Part shown: piece by piece, positions 32,977 through 42,661 of the stretch
How the letters are laid out: each line of letters starts with the position of its first letter
Position numbering within the stretch: position 1 is the stretch's first letter
Assembly: GCA_017405875.1 (NCBI GenBank)
Contig: JAFQZM010000022.1
Location: 62,001-126,000, forward strand
From: a bacterium
GTDB lineage: Bacteria > UBP6 > UBA1177
DNA: 64,000 bases
Direction: 5' to 3'
Program-made: the position numbers and the translations under genes
Notes under the pieces: model-generated
The model's database searches: none
Seen by the model: only the letters and a program-made list of their open reading frames with translations
What the model was told of the DNA's origin: nothing

Positions 32977-33896
32977 TGGATTTTGTTCATGTTCCCGTCC
33001 TGTTCGACGAGGTGCTGTCTTCTTTTGACAACGCTCCCTCTGTTTTTGTCGATCTTACCTCCGGCGGCGGCGGTCACGATGCCGGCATTCTCGAAAAATA
33101 CCCGAATGTACGCGCCGTCCTCATCGACAGGGATCAGGATGCCGTTTCGCACCTTAAGGAAAAGTTCGCTTCTTTCCCGAATGTCACTGTAGTAAACGCG
33201 CCTTTCAGCGAAATAGATAAAGTTCTCTTCCTTCTGCAGATTCCGAAAGTCGACATCGTTTTTGCCGATTTAGGTGTCAGCAGTTTTCAGTTTGATACGC
33301 CGCATCGCGGTTTTTCAATGCAGAAAGAGGGTCCGATGGACATGAGAATGGATAAAAATTCTCCTGTCACGGCTCTCGATTTCATTAAAAATTCGACCGA
33401 GGGCGAACTCAGGAACATTCTGAGTCTTTACGCTCAGGAGCGCGAGGCAGGAACAGTCGCGAGAACGCTGAAAAGATGCGCCGACGAGGGAATGACGACA
33501 ACAATGCAGTTTGCCGATGAAATAAGAAAGGCAAAAAAATACGCCAAAAAGGGGATCGATCCTTCAACACAGGTGTTCATGGCGCTCCGTATGGCCGTAA
33601 ACGACGAACTCGGTGAGCTTGAAACAGCACTTAAAAAGGCTTTTCCGCTTCTTTCGGACAAAGGGATAATGGGAATCATCACGTTCCATTCGACTGAGGA
33701 CAGGATAGTGAAGAACTTTTTCCGCGACCGCAAGAACAAAGTTCCGTTCTATGTTGACGGAAAAGACACAGTTCCTTTCTGCGACGAGGCTTCATGCGCA
33801 GTCGAGATGATAACTCCGACGGATGAAGAGTGTGTCAGAAATCCGCGCGCCAGAAGCGCGAAACTGAGAATATTGAAAAAGACCGTTTTTATATAA
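32976..33896 (+). CDS. rsmH: 16S rRNA cytosine-1402 N4-methyltransferase
   Basis: The 306-residue SAM-dependent enzyme methylates C1402 in the decoding center. The N-terminus HVPVLFDEVL, the SAM loop LTSGGGGHDAGIL, DLGVSSFQFDTPHRGFS, MDMRMDK and near the end ITFHSTEDRIVKNFFRD and NPRARSAKLRI are all family hallmarks. The second gene of the dcw cluster as in most bacteria. It ends 17 nt before ftsL. Confidence 0.95.
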   Translation: MDFVHVPVLFDEVLSSFDNAPSVFVDLTSGGGGHDAGILEKYPNVRAVLIDRDQDAVSHLKEKFASFPNVTVVNAPFSEIDKVLFLLQIPKVDIVFADLGVSSFQFDTPHRGFSMQKEGPMDMRMDKNSPVTALDFIKNSTEGELRNILSLYAQEREAGTVARTLKRCADEGMTTTMQFADEIRKAKKYAKKGIDPSTQVFMALRMAVNDELGELETALKKAFPLLSDKGIMGIITFHSTEDRIVKNFFRDRKNKVPFYVDGKDTVPFCDEASCAVEMITPTDEECVRNPRARSAKLRILKKTVFI

Positions 33897-33913
33897 CTTT
33901 GGGGAGGACAACT

Positions 33914-34276
33914 ATGCCGGCTTACATCCATGCAGATTCCGAAAACATTAAAAAAGAGAGAACAAAAATTTTCAGCAGTTCAAGAGTGATCTCAACTAAG
34001 ATCAGAACACTTTTTTCGGGTGAACTTGTCGTATATATCTGCATGATCCTTGCGGCTGGTTCCCTGATGCTGACGGACAGCTACTACAAGGCTTACAAAG
34101 CGAATCTCAAAAACGATATCATAAGAATGATCGAGGATACTCAGGAGCTTGTATGGCAGAAAGAGTTATCCGAGCGCGGCTATCTTAAACTGACTTCTTC
34201 CGAAGCTCTTATGAAAAAAGCCAAAGAAATGAAGCTTTCGGTCACCACTTCGGACAAATTCGTAAAACTGGATTAA
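33914..34276 (+). CDS. ftsL: Cell division protein FtsL-like
   Basis: The 120-residue protein has a charged cytoplasmic N-terminus of about 36 residues, one membrane helix (about 37-55) and a periplasmic coiled segment of about 60 residues (KANLKNDIIRMIEDTQELVW), the layout of FtsL. FtsL bridges FtsB, FtsQ and FtsW/FtsI in the divisome. The position between rsmH and ftsI is the strongest evidence; sequence identity in this family is always low. Start ATG 33914 has GGAGG six bases upstream, while a longer reading from 33830 overlaps rsmH. Confidence 0.75.
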   Translation: MPAYIHADSENIKKERTKIFSSSRVISTKIRTLFSGELVVYICMILAAGSLMLTDSYYKAYKANLKNDIIRMIEDTQELVWQKELSERGYLKLTSSEALMKKAKEMKLSVTTSDKFVKLD

Positions 34277-34303
34277 GAGATCTCAAATGAGAGGTAAGTC
34301 AGC

Positions 34304-36430
34304 ATGGATACCGGACGAAAAATATATCTTGTTTTTGCGTTTATTATTCTAGTTCTTTTTTTTGTAGTCATAGGAAGATTCTACTATCTGCAGGTTGTGA
34401 AACATGCAGACCGTATGGATAAAATCGAAAATTCAGTCGAATTCTCAGTTGTCAGAGGTAAAAGGGGAACGATCTACGACAGAAACGGCAATCCCCTTGC
34501 AATGAGTGAAGTCAAAGTCAGTATCGCAGTCGATCCGGCAGGCGTCGTAAACAAGGAGTTCCTGGCTGATATAATCTCTGAAAATCTCGGCATGGGCAAA
34601 AAAGAAGTCCTCGAAATCCTTAAAAAGAATAAAAAAAGGAACGGGAGATCCAATCACTATGAAGTTTTGAAGCAGGATGTCGATTACGGCGAATACAAGG
34701 CTCTCAAAAATGCAATAAACGAAGCAAAGAATAAAGAGTCCAAGATATCGAAAACTGCAGCGAAAGGATCTCAGGAAAAAAAAGATGCCGACGAGCTGCT
34801 GAGCGATCTGAACAGAATAATTTATGAAAAGAATTTCAAGCGTGTTTATCCGCAGGGAAAACTGCTTGCCAATGTCCTCGGTTTCGTTCAGGCAAACAAA
34901 AATCCGACGGAAGAAGGCCCGGAAGGACTTGAAGGGATCGAGCTCAGGTATGATTCCATGCTTGCCGGTACGAAGGTTCAGGTAAAGCAGAACAAGCTCA
35001 CCAAAAAAAGGATATACGAGGATGATATAGACATTGAAAGCGAGATCGGCGATTCAAAGAAGGGAAGCGACATTTATCTTACAATAGATTCAGAAATTCA
35101 GTTCATAGCAGAGGAAGAACTCGCCAGAATGGTGGAAAAAGTTCACGCTAAATGGGGCGGCGTAGTCATTATGGAGCCTTATTCCGGAAAAATACTCGCC
35201 ATGGCGAACTATCCGACCTACGAGCCTGAGCGTTACCGCGAATATCCGATCGAAAACAAGAGAAATTTCGCAGTCAGCGATTTGTTTGAACCGGGTTCGA
35301 CCTTCAAATCCTTTTCAATTCTTGCCGTACTCAACGAAAATCTGGCAAAGCCGGGCGAACTTGTCTACGGTGAAAACGGAAGTTTTATTTTCGGAAAAAA
35401 ACTGGTCCGCGATTCCCACCCGAATCAGTGGATGACGATCCGCGACGTTGTCGTAAACTCAAGTAATATCGGTACTATAAAGTTCGCTGACAGGCTTACG
35501 AACGAGCAGCTTTACAACTATTTCACCATGTTCGGATTCGGTCAGAAAAGCGGGATAAATATTCCCGGAGAATCGAACAAACCGATAAGAGATTACAAAA
35601 AATGGTATCCTATCGACAAAGGCAACCTCTCTTTCGGACAGGGTCTCTCGGTAAATATGGTGCAGCTGGCGAGAGCTTATGCGGCGATATACAACGGCGG
35701 AGTTCTCTGGAAACCGGTTCTTGTCGATAAAATCGTCGGCAAAAACTCTGAAAAGGTCTTTATCCCCGAACCAAAGCGCATAAATTTCGAATATAAATCC
35801 GATAAAAAGATAATAGAAATGCTTGAAGGAGTTGTCTCCGACGAGCACGGAACCGCAAAAAGGGCGCGTCTCAAAGGAGTTGAGGTCGGCGGCAAAACCG
35901 GAACTTCGCAGATATACGATCCCGCTCTCAAGAAGTATTCGTGGAACAGAGTCGTCTGTTCTTTTGCGGGAGCCGTTCCGAACAACGATCCGAAATTCGT
36001 CATGGTAGTCGTAATCGACGAGCCGAAAGGGAAGGAATACGGCGGTACAGTTGCGGCTCCGGTATTCAAAGAGATAGCTGAAAGAGTGCTTCCCAAATTC
36101 GATGTCTTCGTCTATAAAAGCGAAAAGGATAAAGAGAAAATTCCCGAATATATAACTACCGATATGACCGGCAGCGTTATAGAGCTGGACGATTCCGAAA
36201 TCGCGTCCGAAATAGGTTCCGATTATGTGAAAATCCCCAATTTCAAGAATGTCGGCTCGAATGATGCACTCGCCATAGCAAACGACAAAAATCTTGAAGT
36301 GGTTTTTATCGGCAATCCGATAAACAACAGAAAGATAGTCGGACAATCGCCTAAAGCGGGCGAAGTCGTTCTTGCGGGAACTGTCGTAAGTCTCGATGTA
36401 GAAGAGGAAAAAAAGAATGAAAACGATTGA
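34304..36430 (+). CDS. ftsI: Division transpeptidase (class B PBP) with C-terminal PASTA domain
   Basis: The 708-residue protein has one N-terminal membrane helix (about 8-28), a pedestal domain starting RGKRGTIYDRNGNPLA, and a transpeptidase domain with Ser332-Thr-Phe-Lys335, Ser386-Ser-Asn388 and Lys531-Thr-Gly533. A single PASTA domain (about 640-703: KIPNFKNVG, NRKIVGQSPKAG) follows. It cross-links septal peptidoglycan with FtsW. PASTA on a division PBP is known in Firmicutes and Actinobacteria and some other phyla, but absent in the enterobacterial enzyme. A charged insertion (about 140-165) lies in the pedestal. It overlaps murE by 14 nt. Confidence 0.93.
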   Translation: MDTGRKIYLVFAFIILVLFFVVIGRFYYLQVVKHADRMDKIENSVEFSVVRGKRGTIYDRNGNPLAMSEVKVSIAVDPAGVVNKEFLADIISENLGMGKKEVLEILKKNKKRNGRSNHYEVLKQDVDYGEYKALKNAINEAKNKESKISKTAAKGSQEKKDADELLSDLNRIIYEKNFKRVYPQGKLLANVLGFVQANKNPTEEGPEGLEGIELRYDSMLAGTKVQVKQNKLTKKRIYEDDIDIESEIGDSKKGSDIYLTIDSEIQFIAEEELARMVEKVHAKWGGVVIMEPYSGKILAMANYPTYEPERYREYPIENKRNFAVSDLFEPGSTFKSFSILAVLNENLAKPGELVYGENGSFIFGKKLVRDSHPNQWMTIRDVVVNSSNIGTIKFADRLTNEQLYNYFTMFGFGQKSGINIPGESNKPIRDYKKWYPIDKGNLSFGQGLSVNMVQLARAYAAIYNGGVLWKPVLVDKIVGKNSEKVFIPEPKRINFEYKSDKKIIEMLEGVVSDEHGTAKRARLKGVEVGGKTGTSQIYDPALKKYSWNRVVCSFAGAVPNNDPKFVMVVVIDEPKGKEYGGTVAAPVFKEIAERVLPKFDVFVYKSEKDKEKIPEYITTDMTGSVIELDDSEIASEIGSDYVKIPNFKNVGSNDALAIANDKNLEVVFIGNPINNRKIVGQSPKAGEVVLAGTVVSLDVEEEKKNEND

Positions 36431-37865
36431 TTTTGTTGATTTTATTTCAAAATTCACTCTCGGGTCGCCTGTGACTGACAAAGAGAGCGGGCTTGTAAAA
36501 ATTACCGCGGATTCGCGCGAAGTTACGCCCGGCACGGTTTTTTTCTGCGTCAAAGGGCTTAACAGCGACGGACACGATTTCATAGAAGCCGCTTTTGAAA
36601 AAGGGGCAGCGCTCGTTGTCGGCGAAAAAGAGTGTAACGGCAGAAACTATATCCGCGTAAACTCCGTAAAAGAGGTTTTGAAGGAAGTTCTTCCAGTTTT
36701 TTACGACGAGCCCGACAAAAAGATGAAAATGACAGGTGTCACCGGTACGAACGGCAAAACTTCGACGACTTTCATTCTGGAAAATATGCTGCAGGACGAC
36801 ATGAGCTGCGGCGTTATCGGCACTTTGAACTACAAATATGCGGGAAAGCTGATTCCTGCGCAGAATACGACTCCTCTCAACTGGAAGTGGTATTCTCTTC
36901 TCGATGATATGCGTAAATCCGGTGTGGAAGCTGTGATTTCAGAGGTAAGCAGCCACGCTCTTGCAGAAAACAGGATCGAAAAAACGATGTTCGACGCTGC
37001 GATTTTCACGAATCTGACGCGCGATCACCTCGATTTCCACAAAACTTTCGAAAACTACTATCAGGCAAAAAAAAAATTATTCTCAGAGCATCTTAAACGC
37101 GGCGGAACGGCTGTCATAAATATTGACGACGAAGCAGGGAAAAGACTTTCGGAAGAGTTGTCCGGCATTCGTCAGATAAGGATTTCCGAAAAAGATAAGT
37201 CTGCTGAATTATTCATGAAAATAGATAGGATTTCTGATTGTGGAAGTGAAGTCGTTTTTACGCTCGGCGGCATTTCCAGAAAAGTGAAGATTCCTCTTGT
37301 CGGAAATTTCAACATCTACAACACGGCGGGCGCTTTTGCCGCGGCAAGTCTCTTTATCGGAGCGGAAAAGGCGTTCGAGAGGATAGAAAGCAATGTTTCA
37401 GTTCCCGGCAGGCTTGAAAAAGTGGGAAAACACGCAGTCTATATCGACTATGCACATACTCCGGACGCGATGGAAAATGTTTTGGTTACTTTAAGAAATT
37501 TAGGTATTTACGAAAAAATAATCATTGTTTTCGGTGCGGGTGGCGACAGAGACAGCGGGAAGCGTCCGATCATGGGTGAAACTGCATGCAGACTGGCAGA
37601 CAAAATCATTGTTACCGACGATAATCCGCGAACTGAAGACCCAAAGAAAATAATCGCCGATATTCTTGCCGGATGCCCTGAAAATGCCGATGTAACAGTG
37701 ATAAACGACAGGGCAGAGGCAATCAGAAAAGCAGTTGAAATCAAAGGAAAAAACGATGTCGTTCTCATTGCCGGAAAAGGTGCAGAGAACTACCAGATAA
37801 CAAAAAGCGGAAAGAAATTCTTTTCCGACAGACTTGAAGCAGAAAAATCGTTAGGGGAGGAATAA
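36417..37865 (+). CDS. murE: UDP-MurNAc-Ala-Glu:meso-diaminopimelate ligase
   Basis: The 482-residue cytoplasmic ligase adds the third amino acid of the stem peptide. The ATP loop is TGTNGKTST (109-117), the substrate part includes SSHALAENRI and LTRDHLDFHKTFENYYQAKKKL, and the C-terminal domain has TDDNPRTEDP. The DNPR motif marks enzymes that use meso-diaminopimelate rather than lysine, which fits a Gram-negative wall. The start lies inside the ftsI end, so translation is coupled. The stop is directly followed by the murF start. Confidence 0.95.
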   Translation: MKTIDFVDFISKFTLGSPVTDKESGLVKITADSREVTPGTVFFCVKGLNSDGHDFIEAAFEKGAALVVGEKECNGRNYIRVNSVKEVLKEVLPVFYDEPDKKMKMTGVTGTNGKTSTTFILENMLQDDMSCGVIGTLNYKYAGKLIPAQNTTPLNWKWYSLLDDMRKSGVEAVISEVSSHALAENRIEKTMFDAAIFTNLTRDHLDFHKTFENYYQAKKKLFSEHLKRGGTAVINIDDEAGKRLSEELSGIRQIRISEKDKSAELFMKIDRISDCGSEVVFTLGGISRKVKIPLVGNFNIYNTAGAFAAASLFIGAEKAFERIESNVSVPGRLEKVGKHAVYIDYAHTPDAMENVLVTLRNLGIYEKIIIVFGAGGDRDSGKRPIMGETACRLADKIIVTDDNPRTEDPKKIIADILAGCPENADVTVINDRAEAIRKAVEIKGKNDVVLIAGKGAENYQITKSGKKFFSDRLEAEKSLGEE

Positions 37866-39152
37866 ATGTTCACGACTTTACTTCTTGAAAAGGCTCTTGA
37901 AAAAGCCGGATTAAAAAAAAAGCTTAAAAATTCAGTAATCTCAAAATGTTCCATCGATTCGCGCGAATGCACTGAAAATTCGCTCTTTTTTGCCTTCAAA
38001 GGCGAGAAAACAGACGGTCACAACTACGTTCCAGAGCTTCTTAAAAAAGGTGTTTTGTGTATAGGTTCTGAAGATGTAAGTCAGGACGAAAATTATATTA
38101 AAGTGCCGGATGTGCTTGATTTTATGAGCATTCTGGCTCACGAAAGAAGAAAACTCTTCCACGGCAAAGTGATAGCCGTCACCGGTTCGAGCGGAAAGAC
38201 TTCGACACGCCAGCTCATAGCTTCGATGGCTGCCGTTTCCGGTAAAATCGTCTGGGCTACGAAAGGAAATCTCAACAACCATTTGGGTATGCCGCTCGTC
38301 ATTCTGAATATGCCGCTTCTGACTGAAGTTCTCGTTCTTGAAATGGGAATGAACCACAGCGGAGAGATAAAAAAACTTGTCGAAATCGCTGATCCCGGCT
38401 TTGTTACGATAACCAATATCGGAAATGCCCACATCGGAAATTTTGCAAGCCACGCCGATCTTGCTGCGGCAAAACTCGAAATTTTCAATTTTTCCAGCGC
38501 CGTCGTTTCGGCAAACGTTTCCGATCCTTACATGAAAAAGTGGGTCGATGAGTACAAAGATTCAAGAATTATCAATACTTATTCAAATGAAGAAGTCGCT
38601 GCTATCGCTGAAGATTTTGAAGAGCTTCCCGATTTTATGGCTGAAAACATAAACTGCGCGGCGAATATAGTTAAAACTGCTCTCGGTTCTCTGCCTGACC
38701 TCAAAAAATCGGTCGAAAAATGTGTCCTTCCCGGAATGAGAGGGGAGGTAAAAGTCATCGGAAAACGCACTTTTATTGCCGACTGCTACAATGCAAATCC
38801 GCAGTCGATGCAGAAATCGATAGAAAATTTTTACAAAAAATATGCTCTGAAAGAATCAGGAGAATGCTTTCTGATTCTCGGCAGTATGTTCGAACTCGGA
38901 AATTTTTCTGAAAAAATGCATAAAGAACTTGTAAATTCTTTAAAAGATTTTACACTATTAAAGGCTATTTTTTTGGTCGGTTGCGAATTCGATAAAGTAA
39001 AGTCGGATTTTTTGAACTGCAAAAAGCTCGTTTTTTTGGGTGATATTGCGGATATCAGGGGCTTGCTGCCGGAAGAAGGAACATTCCTTGTGAAGGGTTC
39101 CAGAGGCAACAGACTTGAAAGAATTTTTGATTTTCCGGAGGTTTTGAAATGA
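37866..39152 (+). CDS. murF: UDP-MurNAc-tripeptide:D-Ala-D-Ala ligase
   Basis: The 428-residue ligase adds D-alanyl-D-alanine to the stem. An N-terminal domain (DSRECTENSLFFAFKGEKTDGH), the ATP loop GSSGKTSTRQL, and the conserved TKGNLNNHLGMPL and VLEMGMNHSGEI segments identify MurF. The C-terminal domain starts near FIADCYNANPQSM. It begins immediately after the murE stop with GGGGAGG five bases before the ATG, and overlaps murD by 4 nt (ATGA). It is slightly shorter than the usual 450 residues. Confidence 0.94.
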   Translation: MFTTLLLEKALEKAGLKKKLKNSVISKCSIDSRECTENSLFFAFKGEKTDGHNYVPELLKKGVLCIGSEDVSQDENYIKVPDVLDFMSILAHERRKLFHGKVIAVTGSSGKTSTRQLIASMAAVSGKIVWATKGNLNNHLGMPLVILNMPLLTEVLVLEMGMNHSGEIKKLVEIADPGFVTITNIGNAHIGNFASHADLAAAKLEIFNFSSAVVSANVSDPYMKKWVDEYKDSRIINTYSNEEVAAIAEDFEELPDFMAENINCAANIVKTALGSLPDLKKSVEKCVLPGMRGEVKVIGKRTFIADCYNANPQSMQKSIENFYKKYALKESGECFLILGSMFELGNFSEKMHKELVNSLKDFTLLKAIFLVGCEFDKVKSDFLNCKKLVFLGDIADIRGLLPEEGTFLVKGSRGNRLERIFDFPEVLK

Positions 39153-40435
39153 AAGCATTGATAGTAGGTCTTGGGATTTCTGGCATCTCTTCCGCAAAAT
39201 TTCTGAAAAACTCCGGATATGAAATTTTTATTTACGACGACAATGCCGCACAGCTTGAAAAATATTCAGCCGAATATCTGAAATATGACGAAAATCTCAA
39301 ATACGATCTCGCCATAATCAGCCCCGGAGTTCCGGCAACTCATCGGGTCATTCAGAAGCTGAACGCTCAGGGAACTGAAATCATTGGAGAACTTGAACTT
39401 GCAGGAAGGTTTGTCAAAGATGAAAAAGTTATTGCCGTAACGGGCACTAACGGAAAATCAACGACGGTTTCGCTCGTTCACGCTTTTCTTAAAAATGCGG
39501 GATTCAAGTCGTTTCTCTGCGGAAATATCGGCGAGCCGGTCATCAACGGGATCGGGAAGGGCTACGAATTTTTCGTTATCGAACTCAGCTCTTTCCAGCT
39601 TGAGACTTTAAAAAGTCTCAAGGTCGATGTCGCGATGGTTCTCAATGTAACTCCCGACCATCTGGACAGATACAGAGACTTTGAAGACTATAAAAACACG
39701 AAGCTCAACCTGCTGAATTTGTTGAAGAAAGGCGGCGTTGCCATTCTCGGGACGGGAATCGTTGCAGACGATTTCAAACATCCTGATTTTGAAATCAGAT
39801 TCTTCTCGGTCGAAGGAACAAAAGATATCAAATGCGATGAAACAAACGTCTATTTTGACGGAAAAACGCTCAAAGTCGACGATCTGAAGATTCGCGGACA
39901 CCACAATATCGAAAATATAATGGCTGCCGTTTTAGGTGTTAAGGACTGGGTAGGCGATACTGCAATTCTGAGAAAATCGCTTCTTGAATTTGATCCGCTT
40001 GCTCACAGAACAGCATTCGTTGATAAATTCCAAGGCGTTGAATTTATTGATGATTCCAAGGGAACAAACGTCGGGGCGGTCGAAAAGTCGCTTGCCGGAT
40101 TTGATGACGGAAAAGTCGTTCTGATTCTCGGCGGAGTTGACAAAGGCGGAAGTTACGAACCGGTGAGAATTCTTGCCGACAGAAAGTGCAAGGGTGTCGT
40201 TCTCATCGGTGCGTCAAAAGAGATAATCCGTCCTTATTTCAACGGTTTTGCAAATGTCGAAAGCGCCGATTCGATGGCTGAAGCTGTCAAAAAGGCGTTT
40301 CTGCTTGCAAAAAATGACGGTGTAGTTCTCTTTTCGCCTGCGTGCTCAAGTTTCGACTGGTATAAGAACTACAAAGAGCGCGGAGTAGATTTCGTCAACA
40401 AAGTCAAGGACTTGAAAGCTGAGATCGGAGCTTAG
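39149..40435 (+). CDS. murD: UDP-MurNAc-L-Ala:D-glutamate ligase
   Basis: The 428-residue ligase adds D-glutamate. The N-terminal Rossmann domain begins VGLGISGISSAKFL, the ATP loop is VTGTNGKSTTVSL (about 95-107), then GNIGEPVI, ELSSFQLET and LNVTPDHLDRY, and the C-terminal ligase domain has HRTAFVDKFQGVEFIDDSKGTN and LFSPACSSFDWYKNYKERG. All are typical. In most dcw clusters mraY lies between murF and murD; here murD directly overlaps murF by 4 nt, so no room is left for it. Confidence 0.95.
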   Translation: MKALIVGLGISGISSAKFLKNSGYEIFIYDDNAAQLEKYSAEYLKYDENLKYDLAIISPGVPATHRVIQKLNAQGTEIIGELELAGRFVKDEKVIAVTGTNGKSTTVSLVHAFLKNAGFKSFLCGNIGEPVINGIGKGYEFFVIELSSFQLETLKSLKVDVAMVLNVTPDHLDRYRDFEDYKNTKLNLLNLLKKGGVAILGTGIVADDFKHPDFEIRFFSVEGTKDIKCDETNVYFDGKTLKVDDLKIRGHHNIENIMAAVLGVKDWVGDTAILRKSLLEFDPLAHRTAFVDKFQGVEFIDDSKGTNVGAVEKSLAGFDDGKVVLILGGVDKGGSYEPVRILADRKCKGVVLIGASKEIIRPYFNGFANVESADSMAEAVKKAFLLAKNDGVVLFSPACSSFDWYKNYKERGVDFVNKVKDLKAEIGA

Positions 40436-40436
40436 G

Positions 40437-41528
40437 ATGGAAAAGGCTGTCAAACTTTATTTTTCGATATTTTTCCTTCTCGTAGTTTTCGGGATGGTCA
40501 TGGTTTTCAATGTCAAAATGTTCAATGTTCCCTCTGCTGAAGCGTCTCTTCTGCCGCAGATACGCGGTTTTATTGTTAATTTTGCTTTTGCCGGAATCGC
40601 TTTTATTGCGGCTTATCTGGTAAATATTTCGTGGCTTAAAAATTCTTCAAAATATCTGGTTCTCTTCATAATCATCCTGCTTATAGCCACTTTGATTATC
40701 GGAACGACAAGAAACGGTGCTAAACGCTGGATAGATCTTCATTTTATGATGCTTCAGCCTTCCGAATTCGCCAAAATCGTCACCGTAATCTACATCAGTG
40801 AAGTTATGACGAAAAAAGGGGAGAGGGTTCAGCTTTTGAAAGATGTTCTCAGCATCGGTGTCGTCGTTGTTTCGATAGTCGGTTTGATTGCCATAGAAGA
40901 CCTCGGAACCGCGACCATTATCTGCGGAACTGCAATGCTTATGCTCCTTTTGGGCGGTATGAGAAAAAAATATCTCCTCTATCTTGCTCCTCTGGCGGTT
41001 GCGGCATTCTGCGTAATGGTATTCATGCCGGGCAAAGGTTACAGAATCGCTAGACTGCAGTCATTTATGGATCCGTGCAGTGACGAATACAGATTCGATA
41101 CCGGACTTCAGCAGTGCCGTGCCCAGGTCGCTCTCAGCACAGGCGGCGTAACGGGAGTAGGTTTCGGAAATTCAACGGTAAAAGTAAAGGATCTGCCCGA
41201 ATCACAGACAGATTTCATTTTTCCGATAATAGGCGAGGAATTCGGTTTTGTCGGTTCGGTTGCCGTGATTCTGCTTTTTATGGCTTTGTTCGGGATAGGA
41301 ACCTATTTTATTCTGCATTTGCACGAGACATTCAATTTTTATATGGTTTCCGGCTTCGTGCTGATGCTTGCAATTCAGGTTATAATAAATCTTCTTGTCG
41401 TTTCCTCGCTTTCGCCGAACAAAGGTGTTCCGCTTCCTTTCATAAGTTACGGCGGGAGCGCGCTGGCAAGTTATTCTTTTATGGTCGGTCTTATTCTTAA
41501 TGCGGTTACGAGTGAGAGCCGGCGCTGA
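40437..41528 (+). CDS. ftsW: Septal peptidoglycan polymerase FtsW (SEDS)
   Basis: The 363-residue integral membrane protein has about ten helices. SEDS hallmarks are GAKRWIDLHFMMLQPSEFAKI (about 89-109), an AQVALSTGGVTGVGFGNST segment, LPESQTDFIFPIIGEEFGF (about 250-268), and near the end GVPLPFISYGGSAL. It polymerises glycan strands from lipid II together with the class B PBP encoded upstream. The order between murD and murG matches FtsW rather than RodA. The start is 1 nt after the murD stop. Confidence 0.93.
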   Translation: MEKAVKLYFSIFFLLVVFGMVMVFNVKMFNVPSAEASLLPQIRGFIVNFAFAGIAFIAAYLVNISWLKNSSKYLVLFIIILLIATLIIGTTRNGAKRWIDLHFMMLQPSEFAKIVTVIYISEVMTKKGERVQLLKDVLSIGVVVVSIVGLIAIEDLGTATIICGTAMLMLLLGGMRKKYLLYLAPLAVAAFCVMVFMPGKGYRIARLQSFMDPCSDEYRFDTGLQQCRAQVALSTGGVTGVGFGNSTVKVKDLPESQTDFIFPIIGEEFGFVGSVAVILLFMALFGIGTYFILHLHETFNFYMVSGFVLMLAIQVIINLLVVSSLSPNKGVPLPFISYGGSALASYSFMVGLILNAVTSESRR

Positions 41529-41542
41529 TTTCGGAGGTGAAA

Positions 41543-42661
41543 ATGGATAGTTCGATTGAAACAAGATACATGCTGCTTATGACCGGCATCAATACGCGAG
41601 AACAGCAGAAAGCTGCTCTTTCACTGGCGATTACGCTGAGGCTTCGCGGCATAATGAGTGTTATAGCTCTTACGCAGGGTTCCATTTTTGCCAAACTTTT
41701 CAGTGAAAGAGGCTATGAAGTTGTTTCCACTTCCAATTTTCCGCAATCCAAGGATCTGTTTTCGAAAATTGTCAGAGCATTGAAAATGCAGTCCTGTGTG
41801 CAGGAAGCGACTCAGATTTTGAAAATCAAGGGTATAAACGCGGTTTTGAGTTTCGGCGGATTTTCAGCTTATCCTGTTCTTGAGGCTGCTTCAAAGATAA
41901 ACGGTATAAAAATTATGCTGTTCGAGGGGAATCTTGCAATTTCGAAATGCGGTGAAGACTTTATGAAAAAGGCTGACCGTATATATTTCCCCTTTGAGGC
42001 GATGCAGGAAAATATAGACTATGAATTCTACAAAAAGTCTTTTGTTGCAGGTATTCCGGTTGACAGAGAGGTTCTCAAGGCGGAACCGGCTGATATCCAG
42101 ACTAAAAAACGGAAACTTGTCATTCTTACATGCAAAAAAGAGACCAAAGAAATAAATTCCACTATTCGTGAACTGATAAATAAATATCCTGAAGTAACCA
42201 GAGACTTTCATATAATTCACGAAACCGGAGACCGCGAGATCGCATCGATTAACAAATATTACGAGGCTCATAAAATAGAAAGCACCTGCGAGATGTTTTT
42301 CGAAAACCGCGGTTCTTATTATAAACTTGCAGACATCGTTATCGCGCGTCCCAACAGCGATGTAATTGCTGAACTTATCGCTCTCAAAAAACCTGCCGTA
42401 TATCTGCCGCTTCCGAAAAATAAAGATTACTTCCAGAAGCAGAATGCCGTTTTTATGGCGAAAAAAAGTATGGGATTTATCGTTGAAGACGCAAAAAGCG
42501 TAAATGCGGCGGTAAGAATGAGAAAACTTTACTCGTTCCTCAATACCTACGTCAAAAACGAAGAGAGTATGAAAAGAAATATGGCCGAGCTTGATTTCGA
42601 AAACTCTGCAAACAGGCTGGCTGACGATATAGAAAAGATTTTGAAGAGCGGAAAAAAATAA
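41543..42661 (+). CDS. murG: Divergent MurG glycosyltransferase
   Basis: The 372-residue protein occupies the murG slot and keeps part of the family pattern: SFGGFSAYPVLEAA in the N-domain and IARPNSDVIAELIALKKPAVYLPLP with QKQNA in the C-domain, where MurG binds UDP-GlcNAc. The N-terminal glycine loop GGTGGH, with the catalytic His, is replaced by MTGINTREQQ. The usual R-x-GAsT donor motif is altered to RPNSD. MurG transfers GlcNAc onto lipid I at the inner membrane. Either this enzyme works with a changed active site or another MurG exists. The ATG at 41543, five bases after GGAGG, is chosen over a GTG that overlaps that site. Confidence 0.75.
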   Translation: MDSSIETRYMLLMTGINTREQQKAALSLAITLRLRGIMSVIALTQGSIFAKLFSERGYEVVSTSNFPQSKDLFSKIVRALKMQSCVQEATQILKIKGINAVLSFGGFSAYPVLEAASKINGIKIMLFEGNLAISKCGEDFMKKADRIYFPFEAMQENIDYEFYKKSFVAGIPVDREVLKAEPADIQTKKRKLVILTCKKETKEINSTIRELINKYPEVTRDFHIIHETGDREIASINKYYEAHKIESTCEMFFENRGSYYKLADIVIARPNSDVIAELIALKKPAVYLPLPKNKDYFQKQNAVFMAKKSMGFIVEDAKSVNAAVRMRKLYSFLNTYVKNEESMKRNMAELDFENSANRLADDIEKILKSGKK

